DNA of 19,735 bases from an uncultured Clostridia bacterium (GCA_944363385.1 CALVUB010000005.1:1-19735); one strand, 5' to 3'; shown: positions 10,401-16,330, numbered from the stretch's first letter. Notes: a model not told the origin generated them from the letters alone. A program made the numbers and translations.

Positions 10401-13400
10401 ACTCAAGCAGTTAAAGGCTATATTGACAGTCTTTTCCCAACGCTAGACGCCGACAAGCCCGTAAATCTTACAGCTCAGTGGAAAGGCGTTGAATACACTA
10501 TCACCTTTGACGGCGGAGAACTTCAAATTGGCGAAGAGCTTGTTGAAGGAACAATTGAAGGAACAGCGACAATCAAAGCAACTTTTGGTCAAGCAATTGA
10601 AACCGCTTTCCCAACTGCTAAACTTGGCAACACAAATGGATATGTTTACAACTTCTTTGATGCTAAGTCTGACGGAAAGATGTATACTCAAGGCACAATT
10701 CTTTCTTCAATCAGAGCAGACGGACAGCTCACTCTCTATGCAGTTTGGTCAGAAGGCAGATATCAAGTAACCTTTAAAATTGACCCTCTCTTGACCGTTC
10801 GTTTTGACGGCAACAACTTAACCGATGGCTCAAAAGAGATTGTCCATGGCGAAAAGTGGGAGTTTGAGATTACAGCTGCTGCAGGCTATTCGTTCACAGT
10901 AGAGGTTAAAGACTTCTACGGACAACATTCTGCACTAACAGAAAGCCCATTCAGCATTTGGAATGTTTACAAAAATTCAACCATAGAATTTGTAGCCGTA
11001 GCAAATGACAACACTTTGACTCTTTCTTACAACTCTAAGCATATCAGCGTAACTGTTGACGACACAGCCTATACAAGCGCAGTTACAAGAAAGACAGGCA
11101 CAACAGCAACAGTTATTGCCACTGCCAGCGAAGGTTATGAATTTGATTCAAATTCTGCAGTTCTTTCAGGAAGCGGAACAATTTCAGGGCTTAGCTTAAG
11201 CGAAAACAACAAAGTTCTCACCTTCACATGGAAAGACTTTACTGATGACGGCACAATCACCATTACAGAATTGCGAGCAAAGGTTACACTTTCGTGGGGA
11301 GCAATTTCAAACTATGCAAAAGATATTTCAATTGGCGGAGAAAGCCAAACTCTTGATAACGGAAGCTTTATAACCCGTGCTGGAGAAGAACTTGACATTG
11401 AAATCACACTGAAATATGGCTTTAAGAATGCAAAATTGACAAGTGATAATGCAACCATTTCAAACGAGAAGAATGCAGGCTTAAATGCTGAAGATGTGGT
11501 TGTTTATACTGCGACAATATCAGGCTTTACTAAAGACTTTAAAATCATTTTGTCGGCAGAGGTAAGAACATTTACTGTCACAGTTAGTGCCAGTGGTATA
11601 AGCCCAACAGAGGGAGAGCATACTGTTACAGTTACTCCAAGTGGCGAAAACAACCTTGTGTTTGGCTCTTCTGTAACTTTAAGCGCAAGCCCTGCAGATC
11701 CAAGCTATCGCTTTATCGGTTGGTATCATGACGAAGAGCTAGTTAGCGAAGAGACTGAGCTTGATATTACAGCGTCTGAAGAGAACAAAGCTTTGCTTGA
11801 AAGCGGAAATCTTAACTTTGAAGCTAAATTTGACTATAACACTGTTGATGTCACCTTCAATTCTGGCGCGCATGGAAGCATGAGTGTCAAAATTAATGAA
11901 GAAGAACCTTTTGCAGTTGGCGCAGGCTCAATGCTCGAGCGCACAATATTTGTTGGCGATCGCATAACCTTCACCTTCCAGCCTGACAAAGGTTATGAAA
12001 TTGACATGTTCTATGCCGATAGTGAAGATAACAACTTAACAGATGGCATTAAAGAGGGCGTTTATACTATAGATTCAGTTGTCGCAAACAGCTACACTTC
12101 TTACACAATCAGCTACAAGGCAAGTGAAGTTTATGTGGACATTTCAGTTTCAGTCAGAATCCACTTTGTCGACTATCCAAACAACAACTTGGGCGGAAAC
12201 ATTTGGCTTGTGGATGCAAGCGGAACAAAACTTGAGGATGAAAATTATCTCCCTCCAAGCGAAGGCGACAAAGTCGTTGGAAGCAGATATAAAGTGCTTA
12301 CTTACACCGACCAAGTGTTCTATCTCTATCCAGAAGCTAAAGCAGGTTACTCCTTCTCATTTAGCGCTCAAACAAATGCCACTATTGACGCAATTTCACT
12401 AAGCGATGGCAGAACGATTTACCGCATCTCAAATGCAACAGACGGTTCAAGTCTTGTTGGGGTGTTTACCGCAGAGGATGTGCAAGTTGATGTTATGTTT
12501 GTAAGCGAACAAAAAGCAACAGATCAAGAAACAACAACCCTTACTCCTGCTTCTGCTGGTAGAATTCAAATTACTGATAGTAAAGGATTTTATAGCGAAA
12601 TTGGAAATGAACAAGGAAAACTGTCTATTTCTGCCGTTACAAGCACAGACCTTACTCTAACTGTCTATACCAATTTCTATTTCACACTTGCTGTTAAAGA
12701 TGAAGAAAGCAGTGAGATTATTGCCTACATTGATGGAGAACAGGAAGGCTTTAGCTACACACTAGGAAAGGCTATCAAGCTTTCTGATGAAGAGACCAAG
12801 AGAATGGGCTTTACCTATTCTTCAACGCTCACTCTTACAAATATCAATTCTGATATCACAGTAAAGATTTTGGTAGAGCCACAAGAATTCAAAGTAAAAT
12901 TATATGTCAATGAAAATGATGAAACTATCTATGCGTCAGAGCCAATTGTGATTGACGGAGTGCTCTATGGCGAGGTACTTGATCTTACAAATCTGACTGA
13001 CGAAGAAAAAGAAAGAATAACAAATGCCACAGAAGACAGTGAATATTTCTTAGGTTACTACACAAAACAACTTGGAGCAGGCGAAAAGTATATTGATGAA
13101 AATCTTATAGCAATTAAACCTTGGGAAGAAAAACCATATAAGCTTAACGGTCAAGAGTATGTCGTTGCAGACAACTATGACCCAGAGACTCACACCTTCA
13201 CACTTTATGCAGGTTGGGCTTATAAAAAGGCGATTGTTTCAGTTGACTTTATCCCACCTGAGTTAAAAGAAGTGGGAGACTATTCAATTTCAGACATTAT
13301 CACAAATATCAACCAGACAGTTCCATGGATCAACCCTGACAATATTTGGATTGGTGAGTTTAAGGTGACCAACTCGCTTAACCTTAGTCTTTCAGCTTTT

Positions 13401-14933
13401 GAGTTTGAAGGATATGAATTTGCTTATTGGTCGGTTACCAGCGGAGAACAAACTGTTCAGTATACTTCTAAAAACCTTACTCTCAGCAATATGGACATAG
13501 GAGAATATGCAATTCAAGCAGTGTATCTGCCTACTTTCTCAATAACCATTCAAAGCGATAGCCAAGAAGACGTGTCACTGATTGGTGAGGTATACATTAC
13601 GCAAGACGGTCAGCGTGTTACAACAACTGGTTATGATTCAACCAAAGAGGTGGTTCTTGTAGCAGAAGAAAAACCAGGATATTCTTTCCAATACTGGATT
13701 AATGCCAATGGAGAAATTTACTATGCAAGCGAAGTGAGCGAAGGCAGATGGGAATTCAGCCTTGGACCTCAATCAAAACCAATCTCGCTCTCTGCCGTGT
13801 TTAAAGGTGACGAGGTCGGCCTTGTCTTTGACCTTTCAGATTTTGCTTATGGACAAATCATTAGCGCAAAGATTGGAGAGCAACAAATATCTGATTTTAG
13901 TGTTCAGCATGATGTTACAATAGGAGAAAAAATTGAGCTTCAGGTGGAAATTAACACAGGTTATGGAGTGAAATTTGCAGGACCAGCATTCAATTATGAT
14001 CCAGCTCTAAACACTTACTCTTACATTGCCAAAGCGCAAGACCTTGTGGACGGAAAAATCATAATAAAACCTGTTTCAACTCAACTAGAAATATCTTTCA
14101 AATTTGAATTCAAAGTGGGCGGAGAAGACAAAATTGATGACGCGACCATAACAGGTTCAACAAGATTTACCTACACGCTCAACAATGAAATCTCAGCAAA
14201 CACGCCTGTGACAGATGGAATGATTATTGAAGAAAATCTTCTTTTTGGCGGAACGGCAACTTTAACAATTGTGCCAAGTCTTAATTACACAGTTGGAAAT
14301 ATTTTGATTTATTCTAGCGATTCTAATGTTGAAGATATAACCCACATGCTTAATAATGGTATCATCAATATTTCAAATGCTATATTGTCAGAGCATTTTG
14401 CTGAAAACGCGCCATACACAATTGTTATCAACTATGTAAGAATGATGTGGAACGATGAGGCTTACAGAGCATCAGACTTGCAAGGCGAAGGAACTCAATC
14501 AAACCCATACATTATCTCAACCCCTGCAGAAATGGGCTTTGTAGCTTGGGCTGTCAACAACGGAGAGGTCAATGATAACGATGTTGCTTATGCAGAATGC
14601 TATTATAAATTAACGGCAAATCTTGACTTCAATGGAAAATTCTGGCAACCTATCGGAACTCATGATAATCCATTTAATGGAACAATGGATCTTGGAGAAC
14701 ATAGCATAAGCAATGTTAACCTTGCTGAAAACTTTACAAATCCAAATCCAACTTATAATAAACTATTTTGGGTGCTTGGTGACAAAGCAGTCATCATACA
14801 AGCAAACCATGTTCTCGCCATTGTTCTTGGCATTGTTGGTGGACTTCTGCTTTTAGCAATAATCATAATTGTAACCTTTGTGATTATTCGCAAGAAAAAG
14901 AAGAAAAAATATAACGAACTTGCAAATGGCTAA
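1482..14933 (+). CDS. Giant secreted, membrane-anchored InlB/MBG/GLUG-repeat surface protein (4483 aa)
   Basis: Putative cell-surface protein, probably an adhesin or surface-layer filament; its ligand is unknown. A signal peptide (residues 1-39) has a KK..R start, a hydrophobic core and an ASA cleavage site. Residues about 60-200 resemble a GLUG-type beta-helix module. InlB/Listeria-Bacteroides-like modules recur, with GY-F-GW/YW signatures near 1086, 3409, 3977 and 4066. MBG/YDG-like modules lie around 2215-2710, including a YDGT motif near 2635. A second GLUG-type half module lies at about 4331-4430. One transmembrane helix (4444-4469) is followed by RKKKKKK and a short tail. I see no LPXTG-type signal and no enzyme motif. 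Cysteine is scarce. The start is the ATG at 1482, six bases after AAGGAG (1470-1475); an in-frame ATG at 1467 contains that Shine-Dalgarno site. The gene is monocistronic, with its own promoter and terminator. By eye it is richer in G+C than its neighbours. Repeat-family names are from memory of their patterns. Confidence 0.9.
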   Translation: MSKKISRGLTFLALAILSLGAILFVPSLFSGTRAVQASAEEKFESTEEKPLWVEKELNEAKIEDATYFGLDCKVIDSADDLAYFSYQVGHAVDKYVTANIYLADDIDLSAGLWTPIGTEENPFQGNFFGNGHSISNIVVAQASQFRGNAVGLFGAVKNGSIVDLTVSGGFAVSSMIDETNNVGTLVGHLDGSAKVINCFDETYQPTNSTYSTIGTAKSGTFVIYPSSKNGKEAYLTTAEEMSGAITIEDDASTKGYTAFYNTAITPGVSDIEGTGVGFYKDGKYFFSGNKTDSQQVRVAFTDTTYTSTLAGFSHVLYASSAPVLRENATVGGVYALRTGYQATIGTPLVAESGVVNLTWESKTVNVTYDFDYSTRDVSFNVGYDTPWENIITDRPIERLGYQTRTLYSNAGKTEELNTSEQSQFLTYYADNADIVYMTWSDAKTLTSKLYFAAASTEGGAYTNAKGSDAVSAVQVTGATHTAMSTGDDYDLSAIPAGGPITVNFTLNDGFIFQGAGAGSHVTSRSDWTITTGVSDLNAGAYAYFPNSTGEGINYKVGNTGGYYDAYTPVAVKVEANGANYTITFTNILDNGGELVLVFGKESQTINLKGTGLEFATASLSNNSSQTILDWEKKTLTTKAGEKFTLTVTSTNEDYYILTYKTSGFKFNEVGSNSTVELNGETYYKNRIFKTNSFEVSSTEELSITLTINRLVTFIKVQIDYGKDIEQDYQGVVPVYIISSNKGEQLTYTSRVFEVSNATETTIRLGEPEQAFFSLASVSGVEGVQIQDNSFSYIFEKTTASSDDPAYTITIYPAKIAYDVSISYTLDGQPIDEEVAKRFVTFSGTTTDLDYALASGYEYSLALKTGAQTWLDYGVSVTLSNAGSTQAGVSQASLIQGATNNVLKGTFDSGNNFEFTYLPGTIDSTITVALTSKTISVNFKGLVLNSGDKKTPFTTTNYASLTLRYSADRLGTLTISQGGFTSVSIENGYYLVGWYLSNGTVVNTFSNAELLANEEFKTLVESSAKGNKPAPTVTINPLVEKRVINLSYSSNGEDDEEGVSDDGSLAPSYSYRDPAVALSTTKYKKIGYSFSGWTATEGTTNGNQYQLVGANWNAFWERGSSTSVWESFVTTAESDPRAERGVVLTANFNILTYKISVDSDRTLNISLGQSVTFTKAGNNTYAIYSVGSNNVNGATKTGHEVTGYTIKGKEGSEQTGQTTTFTLTLENIQNYIAEDNLYSVSASDGAHFVITSEFKPLVLKLYITKSPNEYYTVDLSDDMPEGAGGTDSTGTYVNISYGQKPSEVLSYVKVTRPGFTHTGGYTIGGVDFAVDTAYTQTTNATLMPKFAVNEEDEFWSSYVNVKYSEDFEIENKQTHNKYEFYLTFPGEVDEIELMSIIFKPNIGSGLSISSTKKIYIKGYSQVFENVVPQDGSPTIKIGTVFTLILELLRQGVIQEALSDITLVCEYTIEDHVTSETMTKVVETKPFKVLQNEMLVSISDSVDSYYTGTENIVLTTEEISSTLTTTMKYDAHGNPSPVSQQMPIESEMMQDSKIIDEAQTFAVSDTSYDAKILFESNRLTAWGDMDEEAFRKVVSFTYPGCEIEISDGVYYIYFTCESAVDVVKSPAVIRFESTGAAYVSGMVMTVAQSESGSFNVLDNPSYPFTYSFKEITLAENSFDSLPQTFTGTETTADQTVFNISELVIQKNGQGDNLLSNFDWVISTESSFTVYDSSNFTTYRYQARYFTANEDRTALTAMSNTWKDNHVHNFTVSNIMVNGSSFSPNNGYSHIKDGKIFFTIYGNGESELVISVNPDTVTSLSMDITVNANASANVSGLVLYNWQTDTTIDESLFGNVTADPMTKLDYNTSQAQTTYAVFTDVTKVLVDFNLSGLENETLYVASDDRFPINDPTDSEKELAFDGFVSSGNGAQITDNEGNSTVACTTAGGSATFKAKWRLTNVNIELDETKSELTITTIRQKAGVEIYFNDLLNNLSKRFIFGNASYADKIKVVATKTSGKGAETSPLTLNVFNTNYFDLPYYEMVGSISGGQHCYLSLDNLGTYKLKVTYSYNDGIQTTTITKDYEFSISMVMAEIRVGNIAEANKDLVFANSEFQEITLPCTLYVTQDDLTKPSEIVSDLSLSADEIKKYVVFNGSSDLSSISDMMYFDVTTPQGVDGKRLDNFYRAGEYIFEAKVPEKFAKYVKAVNPENEEEAKFTIAKYQIDLKDYNDSINIGKPYSTPDPETISSEITISALQDSPKVKVYFTREAGEAVNNEVDTGYALSVRDDQTYTNGLSQADAQNYVINAEGFNAEFVIFENDSSELQVSLDNGIHHIYNGKVVTSFKVVYQNSQFILQALASDNSVLATTPISVKMMVDGTGYDLVEGAKAQTAKGIAISLTNGAVKDHNETGYALSVTFTGEGFTTISFAENGDNNLYIDKATLSISLITKVFDYTTTFIDSNITYTGEVSSDDVSLSGNFDSEHGGVRTVSGDIAISGAAANNYQVAFAENCTITITPKQVGEATVSITTSEIEYGKISKDMDVDELISLLGTITVNIDSKNLSLSDYLSISDFAIDGASYSSSDSLVANSTAYTINFVLASTDYVGMNGTDEAGASGQITIKAKVLDLSGTTISKGYDGTAKLPEGINWQGLDIVGIDEVSVDMEQSAFENKGKGSHKVTIKLTGKDSANYSVTDNVTGQITAITITLQADVTENLPEDGFVDGNQTITNGNLQIRVSYPFDEGANVDEIISSWAKPSRVGYTVTGYSYKETSGTFTTITAENLVAFLEKIATDSANTDKTATIYPNWQIDSITITITGENLASISADPSDKVNIVDGNFDDNSASVTVDYYSSFNLTLTTKNGYKITGVRIGNNTQSEGLGANTFTANFTNLGSSTSIQVTTSSIVVTFNFDKNIPTVEGALITETSSTGSSVTVNYADLNAETLDSILPNITLTEGTFTLSGWKNGEADLTLTQAVKGYIDSLFPTLDADKPVNLTAQWKGVEYTITFDGGELQIGEELVEGTIEGTATIKATFGQAIETAFPTAKLGNTNGYVYNFFDAKSDGKMYTQGTILSSIRADGQLTLYAVWSEGRYQVTFKIDPLLTVRFDGNNLTDGSKEIVHGEKWEFEITAAAGYSFTVEVKDFYGQHSALTESPFSIWNVYKNSTIEFVAVANDNTLTLSYNSKHISVTVDDTAYTSAVTRKTGTTATVIATASEGYEFDSNSAVLSGSGTISGLSLSENNKVLTFTWKDFTDDGTITITELRAKVTLSWGAISNYAKDISIGGESQTLDNGSFITRAGEELDIEITLKYGFKNAKLTSDNATISNEKNAGLNAEDVVVYTATISGFTKDFKIILSAEVRTFTVTVSASGISPTEGEHTVTVTPSGENNLVFGSSVTLSASPADPSYRFIGWYHDEELVSEETELDITASEENKALLESGNLNFEAKFDYNTVDVTFNSGAHGSMSVKINEEEPFAVGAGSMLERTIFVGDRITFTFQPDKGYEIDMFYADSEDNNLTDGIKEGVYTIDSVVANSYTSYTISYKASEVYVDISVSVRIHFVDYPNNNLGGNIWLVDASGTKLEDENYLPPSEGDKVVGSRYKVLTYTDQVFYLYPEAKAGYSFSFSAQTNATIDAISLSDGRTIYRISNATDGSSLVGVFTAEDVQVDVMFVSEQKATDQETTTLTPASAGRIQITDSKGFYSEIGNEQGKLSISAVTSTDLTLTVYTNFYFTLAVKDEESSEIIAYIDGEQEGFSYTLGKAIKLSDEETKRMGFTYSSTLTLTNINSDITVKILVEPQEFKVKLYVNENDETIYASEPIVIDGVLYGEVLDLTNLTDEEKERITNATEDSEYFLGYYTKQLGAGEKYIDENLIAIKPWEEKPYKLNGQEYVVADNYDPETHTFTLYAGWAYKKAIVSVDFIPPELKEVGDYSISDIITNINQTVPWINPDNIWIGEFKVTNSLNLSLSAFEFEGYEFAYWSVTSGEQTVQYTSKNLTLSNMDIGEYAIQAVYLPTFSITIQSDSQEDVSLIGEVYITQDGQRVTTTGYDSTKEVVLVAEEKPGYSFQYWINANGEIYYASEVSEGRWEFSLGPQSKPISLSAVFKGDEVGLVFDLSDFAYGQIISAKIGEQQISDFSVQHDVTIGEKIELQVEINTGYGVKFAGPAFNYDPALNTYSYIAKAQDLVDGKIIIKPVSTQLEISFKFEFKVGGEDKIDDATITGSTRFTYTLNNEISANTPVTDGMIIEENLLFGGTATLTIVPSLNYTVGNILIYSSDSNVEDITHMLNNGIINISNAILSEHFAENAPYTIVINYVRMMWNDEAYRASDLQGEGTQSNPYIISTPAEMGFVAWAVNNGEVNDNDVAYAECYYKLTANLDFNGKFWQPIGTHDNPFNGTMDLGEHSISNVNLAENFTNPNPTYNKLFWVLGDKAVIIQANHVLAIVLGIVGGLLLLAIIIIVTFVIIRKKKKKKYNELANG
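1797..2090 (+). other. N-terminal GLUG-type beta-helix-like module (domain of the giant protein)
   Basis: Residues about 106-203 read DLSAGLWTPIG, NPFQGNFFGNGHSISN, then VGLFGAVKNGSIVDLTV and VGTLVGHLDGSAKVINC. The alternation of a 'nGhsIsn' turn with 'vGLFG...gsI.nltv' strands is characteristic of GLUG repeats, which form right-handed beta-helix rungs in many adhesins and peptidases. Only two to three rungs are present before the sequence changes to InlB-like modules. Confidence 0.65.
8110..9600 (+). other. MBG/YDG-like module block (domain region of the giant protein)
   Basis: Residues about 2210-2706 contain several units resembling MBG and YDG surface-protein domains. One begins at the KYQIDLKDYNDSI segment near 2215. 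A second has NITYTGEVSSDDVSL and ends in NNYQVAF...ITITPKQV (about 2451-2520). A third has SKGYDGTAKLPEG, then KGSHKVTIKLTGKDSANY (about 2632-2695). The 'ttYnG/YDGt ... v.l.G...NY.v' pattern is typical of these stalk-forming beta-sandwich repeats. Unit boundaries are approximate. Confidence 0.55.
9667..13840 (+). other. C-terminal InlB-like and divergent InlB-like repeat region (domain region of the giant protein)
   Basis: Residues about 2729-4119 repeat a pattern of a beta-strand, a 'GY.f.GW' or 'GY.f.YW' turn, and a closing 'v.A.W' or 'l.A.F' strand. Examples are LTAQWKGVEYTITFDGG, LYAVWSEGRYQVTF, YRFIGWYHDEE near 3409, GYEFAYWSV near 3977 and GYSFQYWINANGE near 4066. These match the Listeria-Bacteroides (Flg_new) and divergent InlB B-repeat patterns, which form short beta-grasp-like modules in surface stalks. 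The copies are highly diverged; I see no near-identical tandem units. Confidence 0.6.
14473..14760 (+). other. C-terminal GLUG-type half module before the membrane anchor (domain of the giant protein)
   Basis: Residues about 4331-4430 include GEGTQSNPYIISTPAEM, FWQPIGTHDNPFNGTMD and GEHSISNVNL. They repeat the N-terminal module segment (WTPIG, ENPFQGNFFGNGHSISN) almost position for position. The following KLFWVLGDKAVI lies where the first GLFG strand would be, and the chain then enters the transmembrane helix. The module therefore looks truncated by the anchor. Confidence 0.6.
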
Positions 14934-14935
14934 TC

Positions 14936-14963
14936 AAAAAAAGCGAGATTTCTCGCTTTTTTT
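14936..14963 (+). terminator. Rho-independent terminator of the giant gene
   Basis: The stem AAAAAAAGCGAGA (14936-14948) pairs perfectly with TCTCGCTTTTTTT (14951-14963); the core is GCGAG/CTCGC followed by a run of seven T. It starts two bases after the stop codon. The A-run on the left arm makes it potentially bidirectional, although no convergent gene is present. Confidence 0.9.
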
Positions 14964-14991
14964 GTTGTAAAAAATTATAGACAAAATTTTC

Positions 14992-15020
14992 TTGACAAAA
15001 AACTTTTTTAATGTTATCAT
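14992..15020 (+). promoter_or_regulatory. Promoter of the rpsF-ssb-rpsR-rpmE operon
   Basis: Perfect TTGACA (14992-14997), a 17-base spacer and TATCAT (15015-15020) with an extended -10 TG at 15012-15013. Transcription should begin near 15027, leaving a leader of about 70 bases before rpsF. This is the strongest-looking promoter in the window, as expected for ribosomal protein genes. Confidence 0.85.
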
Positions 15021-15098
15021 AATGCCAGCAGTAGATTACTGTCCTTGTTTTTTTGTGAAAGCAAAAAGACCATTTTAGTCCAAAAGGAGGTAAAAAGT

Positions 15099-15379
15099 AT
15101 GAATAAGTATGAAATTCTGTATATCATTTCTGCTGATGTGTCAGAGGAAAAACGTGAAGAACTTATCAAAAAGTTTTCTTCTTACGTTGAAAGCAAAAAG
15201 GCACCGTGCTTGGAATTGATAAATGGGGAATGAGAAAGCTTGCTTATCCAATCAACTTTAAAACAGAAGGCTTTTATGTTCTTATGAATGTTGAACTTGA
15301 CCCAGCTGAAGTTGACCCAATGGCAAAACTCATGAACATTACAGAAGGCATTGTTAGACAAATTTTTGTTAGAAAATAA
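15099..15379 (+). CDS. rpsF: 30S ribosomal protein S6, reading frame broken by a -1 shift at an A-run
   Basis: S6 binds 16S rRNA in the small-subunit platform together with S18. The gene starts at the ATG at 15099 behind AAGGAGG (15084-15090). Frame 0 encodes a typical S6 N-terminus (NKYEILYIISADVSEE) but stops at 15231-15233 after 44 codons. The rest of S6 continues without a break in the -1 frame to the TAA at 15377-15379, including DKWGMRKLAYPINF, the signature W-G-x-R-x-L-A-Y. The break lies at the five-A run 15195-15199: one extra A would give ESKKGTVLGIDKWG and a 93-residue protein of normal length. Shared ancestry of both halves is certain. Whether the break is an assembly or sequencing error, a real mutation or recoding cannot be decided here. 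First gene of the operon, 21 bases before ssb. Confidence 0.9.
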
Positions 15380-15400
15380 TGCATTTTAAGGAGAAAAATT

Positions 15401-15817
15401 ATGAACAAAGTTATGTTAATTGGCAATCTCACAAGAGATCCAGAACTTACAACAACAAACAGTGGCGTTTCAGTTTGCAGATTTTCACTTGCTGTGCAAA
15501 GAAGATTTGGCAATTCTGACAATGGTCCACAGGCAGATTTCTTCAACATTGTTGTTTGGAGAGGTCTTGGCGAAAACTGTCATAAATTTTTAAAGAAAGG
15601 TTCAAAATGCGCTGTCATGGGAAGACTTCAAAACTCTTCTTATGAGGCAAGCGATGGCACTAAGAGATACACAACTGATATCATTGCTGATGATGTAGAA
15701 TTTTTGGGAAGCAAACCGTCAGAGGGCGGAGAAAACTCTGCACCTGCACCTTCAAAATCATCAAGCAAAGAAGCGGTCGAGCTTGAACCTATTGATGATG
15801 ACAGTTTGCCATTTTAA
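15401..15817 (+). CDS. ssb: Single-stranded DNA-binding protein
   Basis: Homotetrameric protein that coats single-stranded DNA in replication, recombination and repair. The 138-residue product has the N-terminal MNKVMLIGNLTRDPEL opening of the SSB OB fold (about residues 1-105), including DFFNIVVWR and the GRLQNSSYEASDGTKRY segment. A flexible Ser/Ala/Pro/Glu-rich linker follows, and the protein ends in the acidic tip DDDSLPF, the docking peptide for SSB partner proteins. The start ATG follows AAGGAG (15388-15393) at seven bases. Its place between rpsF and rpsR is the conserved Firmicutes order, so it should be co-transcribed with them. Confidence 0.97.
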   Translation: MNKVMLIGNLTRDPELTTTNSGVSVCRFSLAVQRRFGNSDNGPQADFFNIVVWRGLGENCHKFLKKGSKCAVMGRLQNSSYEASDGTKRYTTDIIADDVEFLGSKPSEGGENSAPAPSKSSSKEAVELEPIDDDSLPF

Positions 15818-15836
15818 TATTTAAAAGGAGATTATT

Positions 15837-16109
15837 ATGAGCGAACAAGTTAAAACTGAAGTTAAAGAAGAAAAACCAGTCGTAAAGAAATTCCGCAAAC
15901 CTTCAAAGAAAAAAGTTTGTGCTTTCTGTGTGGCTGGCGAAAAAAATATTGACTATAAAGATATTGCAAAAATCAGAAAATATATCACTGAAAAAGGTAA
16001 AATTTTGCCAAGACGCCAAACTGGTGTTTGTGCTCGTCACCAAAGAGAACTTGCACTGGCAATCAAAAGGGCACGCAATATAGCGCTTCTTCCTTATGTG
16101 GGCGACTAA
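15837..16109 (+). CDS. rpsR: 30S ribosomal protein S18 (zinc-binding type)
   Basis: Small-subunit protein that pairs with S6 on the platform of the 30S subunit. The 90-residue product has the family core NIDYKD (37-42), GKILPRR (54-60), [13 protein letters not shown] (75-87) and a charged N-terminal extension. Cys28, Cys31, Cys65 and His68 form a C-x2-C...C-x2-H set expected to bind zinc, as in the C+ form of S18 found in Clostridia and others. A good ribosome site (AAAAGGAG) precedes the ATG. It lies 19 bases after ssb and 17 bases before rpmE, in the same operon. Confidence 0.97.
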   Translation: MSEQVKTEVKEEKPVVKKFRKPSKKKVCAFCVAGEKNIDYKDIAKIRKYITEKGKILPRRQTGVCARHQRELALAIKRARNIALLPYVGD

Positions 16110-16126
16110 GCAAAAAGGAGGTTATT

Positions 16127-16330
16127 ATGAAAAAAGATATTCATCCAGATTATCATGAAGTGACCGTAACTTGTGCTTGTGGAAACACTTTCAAAACCAG
16201 GTCAAATGTAAAAGGTGACACGATGAGCATTGATATCTGCAACAAATGCCACCCTTTCTTTACTGGAAAGAAAAAGATTGTTGACGCAAGTGGAAATGTT
16301 GAAAAATTCAACAAAAAGTATGGTTTATAA
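16127..16330 (+). CDS. rpmE: 50S ribosomal protein L31 (zinc-binding type)
   Basis: Large-subunit protein at the central protuberance that helps bridge the subunits. The 67-residue product begins [12 protein letters not shown], typical of L31, and carries the zinc ligands Cys16, Cys18, Cys38 and Cys41 (CAC and CNKC), followed by HPFFTGK. This is the C+ form; zinc-free paralogues lack these cysteines. The start is the ATG at 16127, five bases after AAGGAGG (16115-16121); any earlier start would overlap rpsR. Last gene of the operon, with a terminator directly behind the stop. rpmE usually heads the DUF1385-prmC-prfA cluster, which here follows after the terminator. Confidence 0.96.
   Translation: MKKDIHPDYHEVTVTCACGNTFKTRSNVKGDTMSIDICNKCHPFFTGKKKIVDASGNVEKFNKKYGL

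Noticed and set aside
15021-15098. Possible S6:S18 autoregulatory leader (rpsF motif) upstream of rpsF, with small potential stems CAGTA/TACTG (15029-15041) and TTTTTG/CAAAAA (15050-15067).
   Set aside because: The stems are short and A/T-based, and I could not find the CCG element expected for S6:S18 binding. A covariance-model search would be decisive.
15231-15379. The second half of rpsF as an independent small gene.
   Set aside because: It has no ribosome site of its own at the shift and its sequence is the exact continuation of S6, so it belongs to one frame-broken gene.
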